Of a stretch of DNA of 64,000 nt, positions 51,611-60,449 are shown piece by piece. The position numbers and the translations under genes are program-made. The stretch spans positions 62,001-126,000 of the forward strand of contig MGTD01000047.1 in NCBI GenBank assembly GCA_001799285.1. The letters run 5' to 3'. The number at the start of each line of letters is the position of its first letter. The stretch's first letter is position 1. The stretch is from Deltaproteobacteria bacterium RIFOXYD12_FULL_56_24 (GTDB lineage Bacteria > Desulfobacterota > Desulfobulbia > Desulfobulbales > Desulfurivibrionaceae). The notes below the pieces were generated by a model. The model saw only the letters and a list, made by a program, of their open reading frames with translations. It did not search any database and was not told where the DNA came from.

Positions 51611-52864
51611 TCAACCTTCTCTTTGCCCTCCAAGAGAAGGCGTAAATTTATTAATAAAATAGAAAAGAATATAAGGCGTACTGAGAACCAGCAAAACCCC
51701 TCCAAGACCCTCTTTGAAAGTCTCCAAACTATGAGGGATAATAGGCAAATGGTAATGCATGAACCCAGAGAACGACAGGGAAAATGCCTGCCCGCCGATG
51801 ACCACGTTCCAACGCATCATAAAGACCCCGAAGAGAATCAGCACCGTGGCCAAAGTCACGCGCCGCAGAGTTCTGCCCGGCAGCACCAGAATGATGAAGG
51901 GGACAAGATTACCCAGACCGTACTGCAGGATAAAAATGTTGACAAAGTCCTTGCCATACATGACTGAGCGCAGGATATCCCACGATTTCATCGCCGTGTA
52001 GCCGCGAAAGATCAGATCAAGAATTTCCAGGGAAATAGCCGCCACCAAAAAGGACATTAGATAACGACTTGACTTGGAGATAACCTCCATCTCAGCGCCC
52101 CTGATCACCTGGACGCTTTCATCTCCCATACCCTTGGCCATAACGGCCTTGAGCTTCTTGTACTCCATAATAATGATATAAGTAAGCATACAGAGGGCTA
52201 TACCGGAGACCACGGCGCTCATGATGAAGATCACCGGCATCAAAGGGCTCATCCACAGGGCGTTGGCCTTGACCGACCCGAAAATGAAACCAGCATAGCC
52301 GTGCAGAAAACAAGCCACCGGTATGCCTATGCCGGCCAAAATACGTACCGCCTTCTTGTCCTTTGCCAAAAATTCCGGCTCGATGTCCATGGCACCCAAA
52401 GTAAGGATCTGAAAAATATTTCTTTTCATCCGAAGACCAAACCCCTTTTCTCCGGCAAGCTCCTTCACCTGCTCAACAAAATGACGGCGATAGACAAACC
52501 AGACTTCGCTGATGACGATCAGGGCATAGGTAAGGAACACTATACCAAAAGCGCTGATGGCGGAGGTGAAATGCGGGGTCATAAGCGGATGCATGGCACG
52601 CAGCGGCTGCTGCAGGTGCAACAGAAGCGGCATGGCAGCCACCGGCAATAGAGCCAGAGAGAAGACCAGGGAAAAACGGGCGATCTCTTTCAAGTCCTTT
52701 TGATCAAAGACATGATATAAGGAAGAAAGCACAAAGGCTCCGGCTACCAGTCCGGTCATGTAAGGATACATGACAATCTGGATGCTCCAGTAGATAAACT
52801 CGTTGGGATAGGTGAACAGATCCTTGCTGGTCCATTCAAGACCGTGAACTATGATATCATTCAT
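51611..52864 (-). CDS. NrfD/PsrC-family quinone-interacting membrane subunit
   Basis: 417 residues with about 10 membrane helices. NrfD/PsrC proteins hold the quinone site of FeS-flavin-free complexes and pass electrons to or from a periplasmic FeS subunit. The N-terminal YWSIQIVMYPYMTGLVAGAFVLSSLYHVF and the FGSVKANALWMSPLMPVIFIMSA segment fit the long type seen in DsrP and QrcD. It lies 4 bp after the FeS gene, which lies 3 bp after the cytochrome gene, so all three form one operon in J-O-P-like order. Confidence 0.88.
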   Translation of the reverse strand: MNDIIVHGLEWTSKDLFTYPNEFIYWSIQIVMYPYMTGLVAGAFVLSSLYHVFDQKDLKEIARFSLVFSLALLPVAAMPLLLHLQQPLRAMHPLMTPHFTSAISAFGIVFLTYALIVISEVWFVYRRHFVEQVKELAGEKGFGLRMKRNIFQILTLGAMDIEPEFLAKDKKAVRILAGIGIPVACFLHGYAGFIFGSVKANALWMSPLMPVIFIMSAVVSGIALCMLTYIIIMEYKKLKAVMAKGMGDESVQVIRGAEMEVISKSSRYLMSFLVAAISLEILDLIFRGYTAMKSWDILRSVMYGKDFVNIFILQYGLGNLVPFIILVLPGRTLRRVTLATVLILFGVFMMRWNVVIGGQAFSLSFSGFMHYHLPIIPHSLETFKEGLGGVLLVLSTPYILFYFINKFTPSLGGQREG

Positions 52865-52868
52865 TTTC

Positions 52869-53639
52869 TCACCTCACTCTCTCGTCCAAACCAAGATAAA
52901 AGACATGCGGTTTAGTACCGTATTCGTCTTTCAGAACCCCTACCCTTTCAGACATGATAATTTTAGTCACCGGATCATCCGGGTCCTTGATGTTGCCCAT
53001 CTGCCTGACTCCGAAGGGACAAGCCTGCACACAGGCAGCCTGCATGCCCTTGCTGATCCGGTGGTAGCAGAAGGTACATTTCTCGGCCACCTTGTGGACC
53101 GGATGAAAAAATCTTACCCCGTAAGGACAAGCCATGATGCAATAACCGCAGCCGATGCACCAGGTTCTGTCCACTAAAACGGCGCCGTCCGGCGCCTGGT
53201 AGGTTGCCCCCACCGGACACACCTGCACGCAGGCGGGGGTGGCGCAATGATTGCACAGTTTGGGAACAAAAAAAGCCTTGGTGATCTCTTTTTCGTCAAT
53301 CTTTTCGCCAAGCATCTCAGGTGAGGTAAAACCGTCCCTGGCTCCGTTGGGAGAGTCGATGCGGGTCTTGCCGTCCCTGGTGACCACATATCTTTCCACC
53401 CAAGTTCTGGTTACCGGAGTATCATAAGGGATCTCGTTTTCATTTTTACAGGCCTTGACACAGAGGCCGCAGCCCACGCATTTTCTGGTATCCACCAGAA
53501 AAGCCCACCTGAGGTTACTTTCCTTAAGCGCTGCCGCAGCCTCACCGGGAGAAAGAATTTTGAAGGCCGTCAGGGGCAAGGTGACTGCCAGCGCCCCGTA
53601 AATACTCTTTTGCAGGAAATTTCGACGGGAACATTTCAT
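52869..53639 (-). CDS. Tat-exported ferredoxin-like subunit with four [4Fe-4S] clusters
   Basis: 256 residues. The N-terminus has a Tat-type start, SRRNFLQKS, then a hydrophobic stretch. Four cluster motifs follow: CVGCGLCVKACKNE, CNHCATPACVQVCP, CIGCGYCIMACP and the split CTFCYHR...CVQACP, 16 cysteines in all, as in DsrO, NrfC and HybA-like subunits. It should sit at the periplasmic face between the cytochrome and the NrfD subunit. DsrO-type order and size fit, but DsrMK genes are absent here. Confidence 0.9.
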   Translation of the reverse strand: MKCSRRNFLQKSIYGALAVTLPLTAFKILSPGEAAAALKESNLRWAFLVDTRKCVGCGLCVKACKNENEIPYDTPVTRTWVERYVVTRDGKTRIDSPNGARDGFTSPEMLGEKIDEKEITKAFFVPKLCNHCATPACVQVCPVGATYQAPDGAVLVDRTWCIGCGYCIMACPYGVRFFHPVHKVAEKCTFCYHRISKGMQAACVQACPFGVRQMGNIKDPDDPVTKIIMSERVGVLKDEYGTKPHVFYLGLDERVR

Positions 53640-53642
53640 GGT

Positions 53643-54110
53643 TCAAACCTCCAAATCCGGGTTATGAGGCTGGTGACAATCAACACAGACCGAATCAGGA
53701 TTGTGTTTCTGTGGATCAATACCGGGCAGTTTGGAACGCAGGGCATCAGGATAGTTAAGCCTGGCGTGACAGCGAAGACAGAGCTCGCGCGAGCGGTCTA
53801 TTACCAGCTTGGTCGGATTTTCAGGGTGATCGCCTGCCGGGCCGTGGCAGTTCTCGCACTGGATTATGCGATGTTTGAACAGCTCGTTTTTCTTAAAATT
53901 CTCTTCGTGGCAATCCTTGCAGTACTCGCGACCGTTATATTTGACTTTGATCGATTTCCAGTCGTCAAGGTTTGCCTTACGGTAGAAACCGAAGGTATAG
54001 TTTTGTCCGTTAATCCCGAAATCTTTAGGGACGTAAATCTTTCTGGCAACTAGAATGACGAGTACCAGAAGGATCGCCACCCATAATGGCCGCAATACAT
54101 GATTTTTCAT
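53643..54110 (-). CDS. Membrane-anchored tetrahaem cytochrome c
   Basis: 155 residues. An uncleaved-looking N-terminal helix (LWVAILLVLVILVARKI) anchors it, and four CxxCH sites follow: CKDCH, CENCH, CLRCH and CVDCH. It is first in the operon with the FeS and NrfD genes. DsrJ is similar in size and anchoring but binds three haems, one with a Cys ligand; this protein has four CxxCH motifs and so may be a distinct relative. It probably passes electrons between the membrane complex and periplasmic cytochromes. Confidence 0.88.
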   Translation of the reverse strand: MKNHVLRPLWVAILLVLVILVARKIYVPKDFGINGQNYTFGFYRKANLDDWKSIKVKYNGREYCKDCHEENFKKNELFKHRIIQCENCHGPAGDHPENPTKLVIDRSRELCLRCHARLNYPDALRSKLPGIDPQKHNPDSVCVDCHQPHNPDLEV

Positions 54111-54261
54111 TCATACCCCCCGCGTCTTTGTGTCCTGTTCATCTTCTTCATTAAAGGCGGACCAGATAGATAGAGGCTTCCAGGCCCTGCCCTGATCGAC
54201 AACTTGCCTCTCAACAAAATCTCCACCTGCATCATGGGCAGCAAAAAAGAGGATAAACAGA

Positions 54262-54290
54262 TTGACACATAATTTTACTCTTGATAGATT
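54262..54290 (+). promoter_or_regulatory. Sigma-70-type promoter upstream of the DUF2339-like gene
   Basis: TTGACA (54262-54267), a 17-bp spacer and TAGATT (54285-54290). The rest of the 310-bp gap (54111-54420) to the cytochrome operon holds nothing else I can identify. Confidence 0.55.
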
Positions 54291-54420
54291 TATACCACAA
54301 AGTGACACATGCTTGCTTACAAGTACTTATGTTTCTTCACGAATGCAAGAAATTATTCCGATATTTTTTGCCTGAAAGCGCCATAAGGCAAAAATAATTA
54401 TCCACGCCGGGGAGCAGGGC

Positions 54421-56247
54421 ATGACGAAAAATGAGGGGCAAAACGCCGATCATAATCTCAACCTGGAAATCACCAGGCTCGGAGCCAGAATGGACGATCT
54501 GGCAAAAAGGCTGGCCACTCTGGAGGCTGCGGCAAGATTGCCGGGCGTACATGACAGCGGGGTGAACGCCTTGCCTGCCACCGAGGTTCAGACTCTACTG
54601 CCAAGCGAAGAAGGGCTCTGGGCCTGGCTGGGGAAAAACGCTGTTCTTCCCCGCATGGCCGCTATCTGTTTCATGCTGGTGGTGGCCTTGCTGCTGAGGA
54701 CTGTCACGGATACTGGTTTGGTAGGCCCGAATCTGGGCACGGTCCTTGGCTTGAGCTATGTAGCGATTCTTCTCTGCTGCGGCTGGTGGCAATATGCCTC
54801 GTCTCGCAGTCTTGCTCCGGTCTTCAGCGTCTGCGGCCTGCTGCTCCTTTTTTCCCTAATCGCCGAAAGCCGCTTTCATTTCAGCGTCCTGCCGATCTGG
54901 CTGGGCTCAAGCTTGCTCATCGCCGCATCCGCCGCAGCGATTTCTGTTTCGATACGCTACCGGGCGGTGGTACTCCTCTGGCTGGCGGTTATGGGCGCGG
55001 TTCTGGTCATTTTTATCCTGGATTTCCCAAATATCGCCTTTCCAGCCGCGGCGATAATTCTTCTGATAGGCGCCATTGCCGCCATCAGAGCTGCCGACCG
55101 TGCTCTCAGCAAAAGCCTGCGCTGGCCGGTGTTATTCACGATATTTTTTCTTTTTTCCATCTGGGGATTCAAACTCAATCACGCCCTCAAGAATACCGAG
55201 GCCGGCAACGTTGTTGCATCCCTCCCCCCGGCGGTTTTCGCCTATTGGTTTCTGCCGCTGTTGCTCTGTTTTGCCTTTCTTTTCGCAGGAATCGCCAGCC
55301 ACAGAATTATCAAAAATACCTCTCTGAACGCCTTCGACCACATTTTGCCGCTGGCCGGAGCCTTGCTCTTTCTTCTAGGCGGGAATGTGGTGCTTGTGAC
55401 CTGGTGGGAGCAACCTGTTTTCATGGGAGTCACCGCTTTGGTCTCCGCTTCTCTCTTCCTTGGCGTCATCTGGCATAAAAGGAAAAAACAGGGACCGGAA
55501 AAAGGCTTGAGCGGGCTTGTTTCCTTAGCTGTGGCGGCAGCGCTGTTGTTCTTCTTTGCCGTTCCCCTGCTGGTCGGCGGCCTTCCCAAGGCGCAGATCT
55601 TTCTGCCGCTGATCTTTATCGCCTTCCTGGCCTTAGGCCAACGTCTTGGTATCGGCAACATGAGACTACTTGCCGTCTTTCTCGCCTTTCCCCCCATGCT
55701 GACTGGCGTTTATACGGGAGCATCGGCCATCGGTCCACTCAACTGGCTTGCCGCCCTGAGCGCAAGCTTCGCCGGTCTGGGCGCCTATTTCTGGTGTCGT
55801 CAAACGCCCCCGCCCCGAAACGGCTTTTTCCTCCATCTCGACCCCGCTGATTATGCGGCTTCTACCTTTCTGGCCTTCGGCCTCCTGTCCCTCTATTTTT
55901 TCGCTTCACTCGCACTAACCAGCCTCTCCGCCCGCTTTGGCTTTGAACCGTCGAGCCTTGCCTGCAGCAAGTCCATCCTTATCAATCTCGGCGCGGCAAT
56001 CCTTATTGTCTGGGGGGCCATGATCCGCAAATCAAAAGAGATAGCGGCAACCGGCATCATTGTTGCCTTTATCGGCGGCGGCAAGGTTTTCTTTTCCGAC
56101 CTGTTGCATACCCAAGGCCTGCCCCTTATTCTAAGTGTTTCCTCCTTTGGCGCCCTGACCGCTTTATGTTCGCTGGTCTTGAGCAACTGGCAAAAAATGG
56201 ATGGTAGCAGCGATAAACCGGTCGAATCATCCCCACCGTTCTTTTGA
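54421..56247 (+). CDS. DUF2339-like polytopic membrane protein
   Basis: 608 residues. An N-terminal coiled coil (LEITRLGARMDDLAKRLATLEAA) is followed by at least 16 hydrophobic helices through the whole protein. This layout, a heptad start then a long row of helices, is that of DUF2339 proteins, whose role is unknown. No catalytic motif or haem site is seen. It stands between two cytochrome loci without overlap, so a respiratory role is only a guess. Confidence 0.6.
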   Translation: MTKNEGQNADHNLNLEITRLGARMDDLAKRLATLEAAARLPGVHDSGVNALPATEVQTLLPSEEGLWAWLGKNAVLPRMAAICFMLVVALLLRTVTDTGLVGPNLGTVLGLSYVAILLCCGWWQYASSRSLAPVFSVCGLLLLFSLIAESRFHFSVLPIWLGSSLLIAASAAAISVSIRYRAVVLLWLAVMGAVLVIFILDFPNIAFPAAAIILLIGAIAAIRAADRALSKSLRWPVLFTIFFLFSIWGFKLNHALKNTEAGNVVASLPPAVFAYWFLPLLLCFAFLFAGIASHRIIKNTSLNAFDHILPLAGALLFLLGGNVVLVTWWEQPVFMGVTALVSASLFLGVIWHKRKKQGPEKGLSGLVSLAVAAALLFFFAVPLLVGGLPKAQIFLPLIFIAFLALGQRLGIGNMRLLAVFLAFPPMLTGVYTGASAIGPLNWLAALSASFAGLGAYFWCRQTPPPRNGFFLHLDPADYAASTFLAFGLLSLYFFASLALTSLSARFGFEPSSLACSKSILINLGAAILIVWGAMIRKSKEIAATGIIVAFIGGGKVFFSDLLHTQGLPLILSVSSFGALTALCSLVLSNWQKMDGSSDKPVESSPPFF

Positions 56248-56515
56248 TTTTTTCCTTCACCACGGCCTGAAAAGGATAAATGCACCACCCCAGTCAATCC
56301 CCAACATTTTTCCATGACGGCAGACAAATGCAACTGCCACATGTCGTATTATCACGACATTACCTGTCTATAAATTTATTGCAAAGGCTGCCGATTGCCG
56401 CTAAGAAGGCATATTCAAAAAATTGTTTACTGCATTATGCCATCCTCGGCTCATGCTGGCGGTGGGAACTATCTTCAAATCGTCTCAAAGTTATAAAGGA
56501 TAAGGAGAAAATGTA

Positions 56516-57967
56516 ATGGCCGACAACGAGAACAACGGAAATAACGAAGAACAAAACCAGGGACCGTGGCAATATATAATTGGTGGACTGTGGCGCTCCC
56601 CGCTTGGCGTTTTCGGTGTCATTCTTACCACCATCAGCATCACCCTGATGGTGGTTGGGCTTGCTCTTGACCTTCTTGGCTTTATTGAAAATACCTATGC
56701 CAATCTTTTCACCTATCTGGTGCTGCCGGGCGGCATGCTCACCGGCCTGGCCATCATTCCGGTGGCTGCCTGGCTCAGACGCCGCCAGTGGAACAATTTC
56801 GGCATCAGCCGTGATCATCTCCACATCAACCTGAGCGACAAGCGGCATCGCAAGGGCGTAATCATCTTCACCGTCCTGACCGTGGTCAACCTGACCGTGC
56901 TCAGCCTCATCGCCTATGAGGGCTATCACTACACCGAATCACCGGCTTTCTGCGGCAAGGTATGCCATCAGGTAATGGAGCCGGAATTCGTCGCTTATTC
57001 CCGTTCCGCTCATTCCAAGGTTGTCTGTGTCGAGTGTCACATCGGCTCCGGCGCCGAATGGTTTGTGAAGGCCAAGATCTCCGGCCTGCGTCAGGTTCTG
57101 GCCGTGTTTACCGACAGCTACAGCAGACCGATTCCTTCTCCGGTTGAGCATCTTCGTCCCTCCAGGGACACCTGCGAAGAATGCCACTGGACCGACAAGT
57201 TCCACGGCAAGAAGGTGAAGAGCATCAAACATTTCACCAACGAGGACCAGACAAACCCCACCGTAACAGACATCGCCCTGCACATCGGCGGCCGCAACCC
57301 GGAAAACGATGCCTTTGAGGGAATCCACTGGCATGTAAGTAATGGGATAGAAATAAAATATCTGGCGGCGGATGAGAAACGCACTCAGATTGCCAAGGTC
57401 AGCATCAAAAAAGCGGATGGCAGCACCGATGAATTCGTCAAGGCCGATCTGGCCATTCCGGCCGAAAGGGCCGATAAATGGCGGGTCATGGATTGCACCG
57501 ACTGCCATAGCCGCCCAACACACATCTATGACATGCCCGAAGATGTTGTGGACTTCGGGCTGGGCAGCAAGAAAATCAACGGTGCCATCCCCGGCATTCG
57601 CGAAGACAGCTTCAAGGTGCTGACTGCTGAATACAAATCCCGCGATGAAGCCAAAAAGAATATAGGCCCCGCTCTTCTCGCTCTTCAGAGCAACAGGAAC
57701 CCGCAGCTTGCGGCTACGCACAAAAACGACATTGAAAAGGCCGGCGCATTTCTTGTGGAAGGATATCTTAATAATATCTGGCCCAGCATGAAAGTTACCT
57801 GGGGCACCTATCAGTCCCATATCGGACATCGCTCTGAAGACTTCGGCAATTACAAATACGCAGACACCAAATATGGTTGTTTCCGTTGCCACGATGAAGA
57901 ACACAGCAACAAAGATGGCAAGACCATTACCCAGAATTGCGGGAACTGCCATGATGAGCCAAAATGA
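56516..57967 (+). CDS. NapC/NirT-family multihaem membrane cytochrome c (ImcH-like)
   Basis: 483 residues. Membrane helices lie at about 29-52, 66-87 and 113-137, and the periplasmic domain follows. The first haem site is unusual in spacing, CGKVCHQVM at 146-154 (C-x3-C-H with a nearby Met), which is typical of this subfamily. Then come CVECH (171-175), CEECH, CTDCH, CFRCH and CGNCH: six sites in all. The HSKVVCVECHIGSGAEWFV and RPIPSPVEHLRPSRDTCEECHW blocks resemble Geobacter ImcH as remembered. It should oxidise menaquinol and pass electrons to periplasmic cytochromes. A terminator follows directly. Confidence 0.88.
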   Translation: MADNENNGNNEEQNQGPWQYIIGGLWRSPLGVFGVILTTISITLMVVGLALDLLGFIENTYANLFTYLVLPGGMLTGLAIIPVAAWLRRRQWNNFGISRDHLHINLSDKRHRKGVIIFTVLTVVNLTVLSLIAYEGYHYTESPAFCGKVCHQVMEPEFVAYSRSAHSKVVCVECHIGSGAEWFVKAKISGLRQVLAVFTDSYSRPIPSPVEHLRPSRDTCEECHWTDKFHGKKVKSIKHFTNEDQTNPTVTDIALHIGGRNPENDAFEGIHWHVSNGIEIKYLAADEKRTQIAKVSIKKADGSTDEFVKADLAIPAERADKWRVMDCTDCHSRPTHIYDMPEDVVDFGLGSKKINGAIPGIREDSFKVLTAEYKSRDEAKKNIGPALLALQSNRNPQLAATHKNDIEKAGAFLVEGYLNNIWPSMKVTWGTYQSHIGHRSEDFGNYKYADTKYGCFRCHDEEHSNKDGKTITQNCGNCHDEPK

Positions 57968-58002
57968 TTAAGGGTTTGCCCTGAACTAAGTTGACTGAAA
58001 TT

Positions 58003-58044
58003 AAAAAGGCCGTGGGACGATAAAATCGTCCCACGGCCTTTTTT
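58003..58044. terminator. Bidirectional terminator after the NapC-type gene
   Basis: AAAAAGGCCGTGGGACGAT, an AAAA loop and TCGTCCCACGGCCTTTTTTT form a long stem with A- and T-runs on the two sides. It serves both the NapC-type gene and the convergent mutS-like gene. Confidence 0.93.
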
Positions 58045-58087
58045 TATAAGCTGCCCCAAAAAGCCCAGAAAATCAAAAAATCGCGCT

Positions 58088-59716
58088 TTACTGCGCCTCG
58101 ACGATATACCCCTTCTCGCGCAGATGTCTTTTGATGTCTTCCGGCGAAAAACCGATTTTGGCCGCCACGCGATACGCATGACTATCCCGGGAAATACCGG
58201 AAATTATCTTATGGGTGGGCAAGTCATTGTCAAACTCCATCTGCAAACACTGCCCCTTGCTTTTGCCCATAAAATAATCAACCAGCTCAAAACTGTGGGT
58301 CACCAGCAGGGTATTGTTGCCGATAATAAAAAAACCGTTGATGATGTCCACGGAAAAATTCACCTTTTCGTGGCTGGTAGTGCCTTCCGCTATTTCATCG
58401 AGGATAACCAGACTCTGTGGGGTTACCGAATAAAAGATATCCCTGGTAACCTTGAGTTCCGTACCAAAACGCCCCTCCATGTCTGAAAGGCTGTCAAACG
58501 AGGGCGCCTGATATGTGATGCGATCGGCCATGTTGATCATGGCGGCCGAGGCCACAACCGGCGCCCCGATCTGAGCCAGAATCTGGTTCTGGACAATACT
58601 TTTACAGTAGGTGGTCTTGCCGCCGCTGTTGGGTCCGGTAATAAAACTGACCCTGGCTCCCGCCAGATTAACATCGTTTCCCACATACCCTTTATCACGC
58701 ATGGCGAGAATGGGATTGCGCAGATCACGGGCAACAAAAAAATGCGTCTCCTCATTGGTCAACTCCGGCATCACGGTGGGATGCGGCATTGCCCTGCTGA
58801 ACAAGACAAAGGACATCAGTTCATCAATCGCCGCAACCGCTTCGATGGCCGACACAAAACGATCCGATTCTATCAGCCTTTTTCTAATCGGCAGAATCGC
58901 CGTCTCATAATCAACCGTAGGCTTAAGCACCGCCCCATAAACAAAACCAAGCACGCTGAGCCAACTGGTGCTTAAAAACATGGTTTTGGCCAGATAAGGA
59001 TCCAGGAAGCCAAAAAGCCAAGCCGACCCGAAAAGAATGCCGGGCAGGGTCGGCCACAAAGCGCCAAAACCCAAGCGTTGCGGTCGAAAACGCAAGGTTG
59101 GCGTATACAGGCAGACCTCCTCGCCGGACTTGATGCCGGAAAAGGTTCTAAATGCCGAACCTGCCAGGATATCTCGGACAGGAGAGCCCTTGAGGCTCAA
59201 GATACTTTTGATGAGAGAATCGAGATAAACTGTTTCTGTCAGCGGTAATTTTTCTGTAGCGGCAAGCAGTTTATCAACGGCCCGGGCAGCACTCTGGTAA
59301 TCGCCATAAGCCGTCATCGGATGAAGATGAGCATTCAAAAATCTGAACAGATCAACTTCCATCCGGGAAAACTCGATCAAAAAATCATGAATCGCCGCCT
59401 GTAACCGTTCGTTGTTTTCCAGCTCTGCATAAGCATCCTGTTTGGCATAAAGCAACTCAATTGACTGGGATGGATTCATCAACGAATGAAAAAGCCGCGC
59501 CGAGCCTATCATGGTCGAGGTATGGTCAACCGTCTTGAACAGATCGTGAATCTCCACTACCCGCAGGGTTCTTTTATCCGCGATAGTAGCCGGCAGGAGA
59601 TCGAACATTCGACGAACGTTGAATTCCTTGCCCTGCAGCCGCTCATCAACGATGATATTCTTATAGTTAAGTTCTACGATCAGCTCTTCGCTGTCCATTT
59701 CAACCATGGCTTTCAC
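58088..59716 (-). CDS. MutS-like ATPase with a hydrophobic middle segment
   Basis: 542 residues. The C-terminal ~190 residues form a MutS-type ABC ATPase: Walker A GPNSGGKTTY at 361-370, a SDMEGRFGTE signature region, and Walker B SLVILDEIAEGTTSHE with Asp440-Glu441. The N-terminal half is helical, but the mismatch-recognition domain and its FxE motif are missing. Residues ~215-262 (WPTLPGILFGSAWLFGFLDP, then a second stretch) look like one or two membrane helices. It is thus a MutS relative of the membrane type, not a normal repair protein. The gene stands alone with a terminator downstream and a hairpin repeat before the start. Confidence 0.8.
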   Translation of the reverse strand: MKAMVEMDSEELIVELNYKNIIVDERLQGKEFNVRRMFDLLPATIADKRTLRVVEIHDLFKTVDHTSTMIGSARLFHSLMNPSQSIELLYAKQDAYAELENNERLQAAIHDFLIEFSRMEVDLFRFLNAHLHPMTAYGDYQSAARAVDKLLAATEKLPLTETVYLDSLIKSILSLKGSPVRDILAGSAFRTFSGIKSGEEVCLYTPTLRFRPQRLGFGALWPTLPGILFGSAWLFGFLDPYLAKTMFLSTSWLSVLGFVYGAVLKPTVDYETAILPIRKRLIESDRFVSAIEAVAAIDELMSFVLFSRAMPHPTVMPELTNEETHFFVARDLRNPILAMRDKGYVGNDVNLAGARVSFITGPNSGGKTTYCKSIVQNQILAQIGAPVVASAAMINMADRITYQAPSFDSLSDMEGRFGTELKVTRDIFYSVTPQSLVILDEIAEGTTSHEKVNFSVDIINGFFIIGNNTLLVTHSFELVDYFMGKSKGQCLQMEFDNDLPTHKIISGISRDSHAYRVAAKIGFSPEDIKRHLREKGYIVEAQ

Positions 59717-59768
59717 CCAAAGGGCATAAGTTTCGTTTGAGCAGGCAAGCTGCTCAACTCTGCTTTAT
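59717..59768. repeat. Short dispersed hairpin repeat, copy 2
   Basis: CCCAAAGGGCATAAGTTTCG, then a GAGCAG-GCAAG-CTGCTC hairpin and CAACTCTGCTTTA. The first 20 bases match the reversed copy in 6421-6476 exactly, and the hairpin part matches 2593-2640. It sits directly upstream of the mutS-like start. Confidence 0.75.
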
Positions 59769-59815
59769 CCTTACGCCTGATTCACCCAAAATGATAACCG
59801 TTTCTGGTTAATGAT

Positions 59816-60115
59816 TTATTGTTCCTTCTGGTCAATTCCTTGCCGATAGCCTTTGCTGTATGCCTTACGCAGCACAGGATTCTCCTTTGCCTCGTCCGGC
59901 ATGGCGTTGGGCCTCCCTTCGCGGCCGGCCACAATTCCCTGCTGATAATAGAATTCTATCCTTTGCGGATCGGTTTTCTTGCCATAAATGACCGAGGTGG
60001 CACAATTGCGGGAAATCATGGCCAGCATGAGCATAATTACCAGCCAGGCTACTACCCAACCGATCTTTGCATACAGGGGGACAGTAGCGGAGGCTACGGA
60101 CGGGGAAGGGGGCAT
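59816..60115 (-). CDS. Small single-helix membrane protein of unknown function
   Basis: 99 residues: a short N-terminus, one membrane helix (IGWVVAWLVIMLMLAMIS), then a cytoplasmic or periplasmic tail with two Tyr/Gly motifs (FYYQQGIVAGREGR and YSKGYRQGIDQKEQ). The start at 60115 was chosen for its AAGGAGAGG site and because the upstream extension is low-complexity. No family is recognised. It lies upstream of the mutS-like gene in the same direction. Confidence 0.6.
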   Translation of the reverse strand: MPPSPSVASATVPLYAKIGWVVAWLVIMLMLAMISRNCATSVIYGKKTDPQRIEFYYQQGIVAGREGRPNAMPDEAKENPVLRKAYSKGYRQGIDQKEQ

Positions 60116-60449
60116 GGGGATGAATCCTCTCCTTGACGGTAGAAAATGAAATATATTTTGGGAAGGAATTCCCTTGTCTGCTCGATGTCTAAAGGATTTG
60201 CCGTTCGTGCGCAATAAAAAAATAAAACAACAAAATGAATGACCATTCGTTTTTTTCTTGATCTTTACCCACAATCAATGCTTAATTATATAATGTATTA
60301 CTTTAATCATGTGCCTCTTTGCCTTGCCTGAAAAATCAGGGGGTGTGATTCAGCTTCGGACGTTGGCCAAAACAAGATAGCAGATTGCAGATTGCCAATA
60401 TATTTTTTAACCCGTTTTTTCCTAAGAAAATACAAGGAGGACATCATTG
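60116..60449. other. AT-rich region upstream of the 11-haem cytochrome gene
   Basis: 334 bp between divergent genes. A TATAAT box is at 60289-60294, but the matching -35 (TTTACC, 19 bp away) is weak, so an activator or another sigma factor may be needed. Otherwise only AT-rich spacer is seen. Confidence 0.45.
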
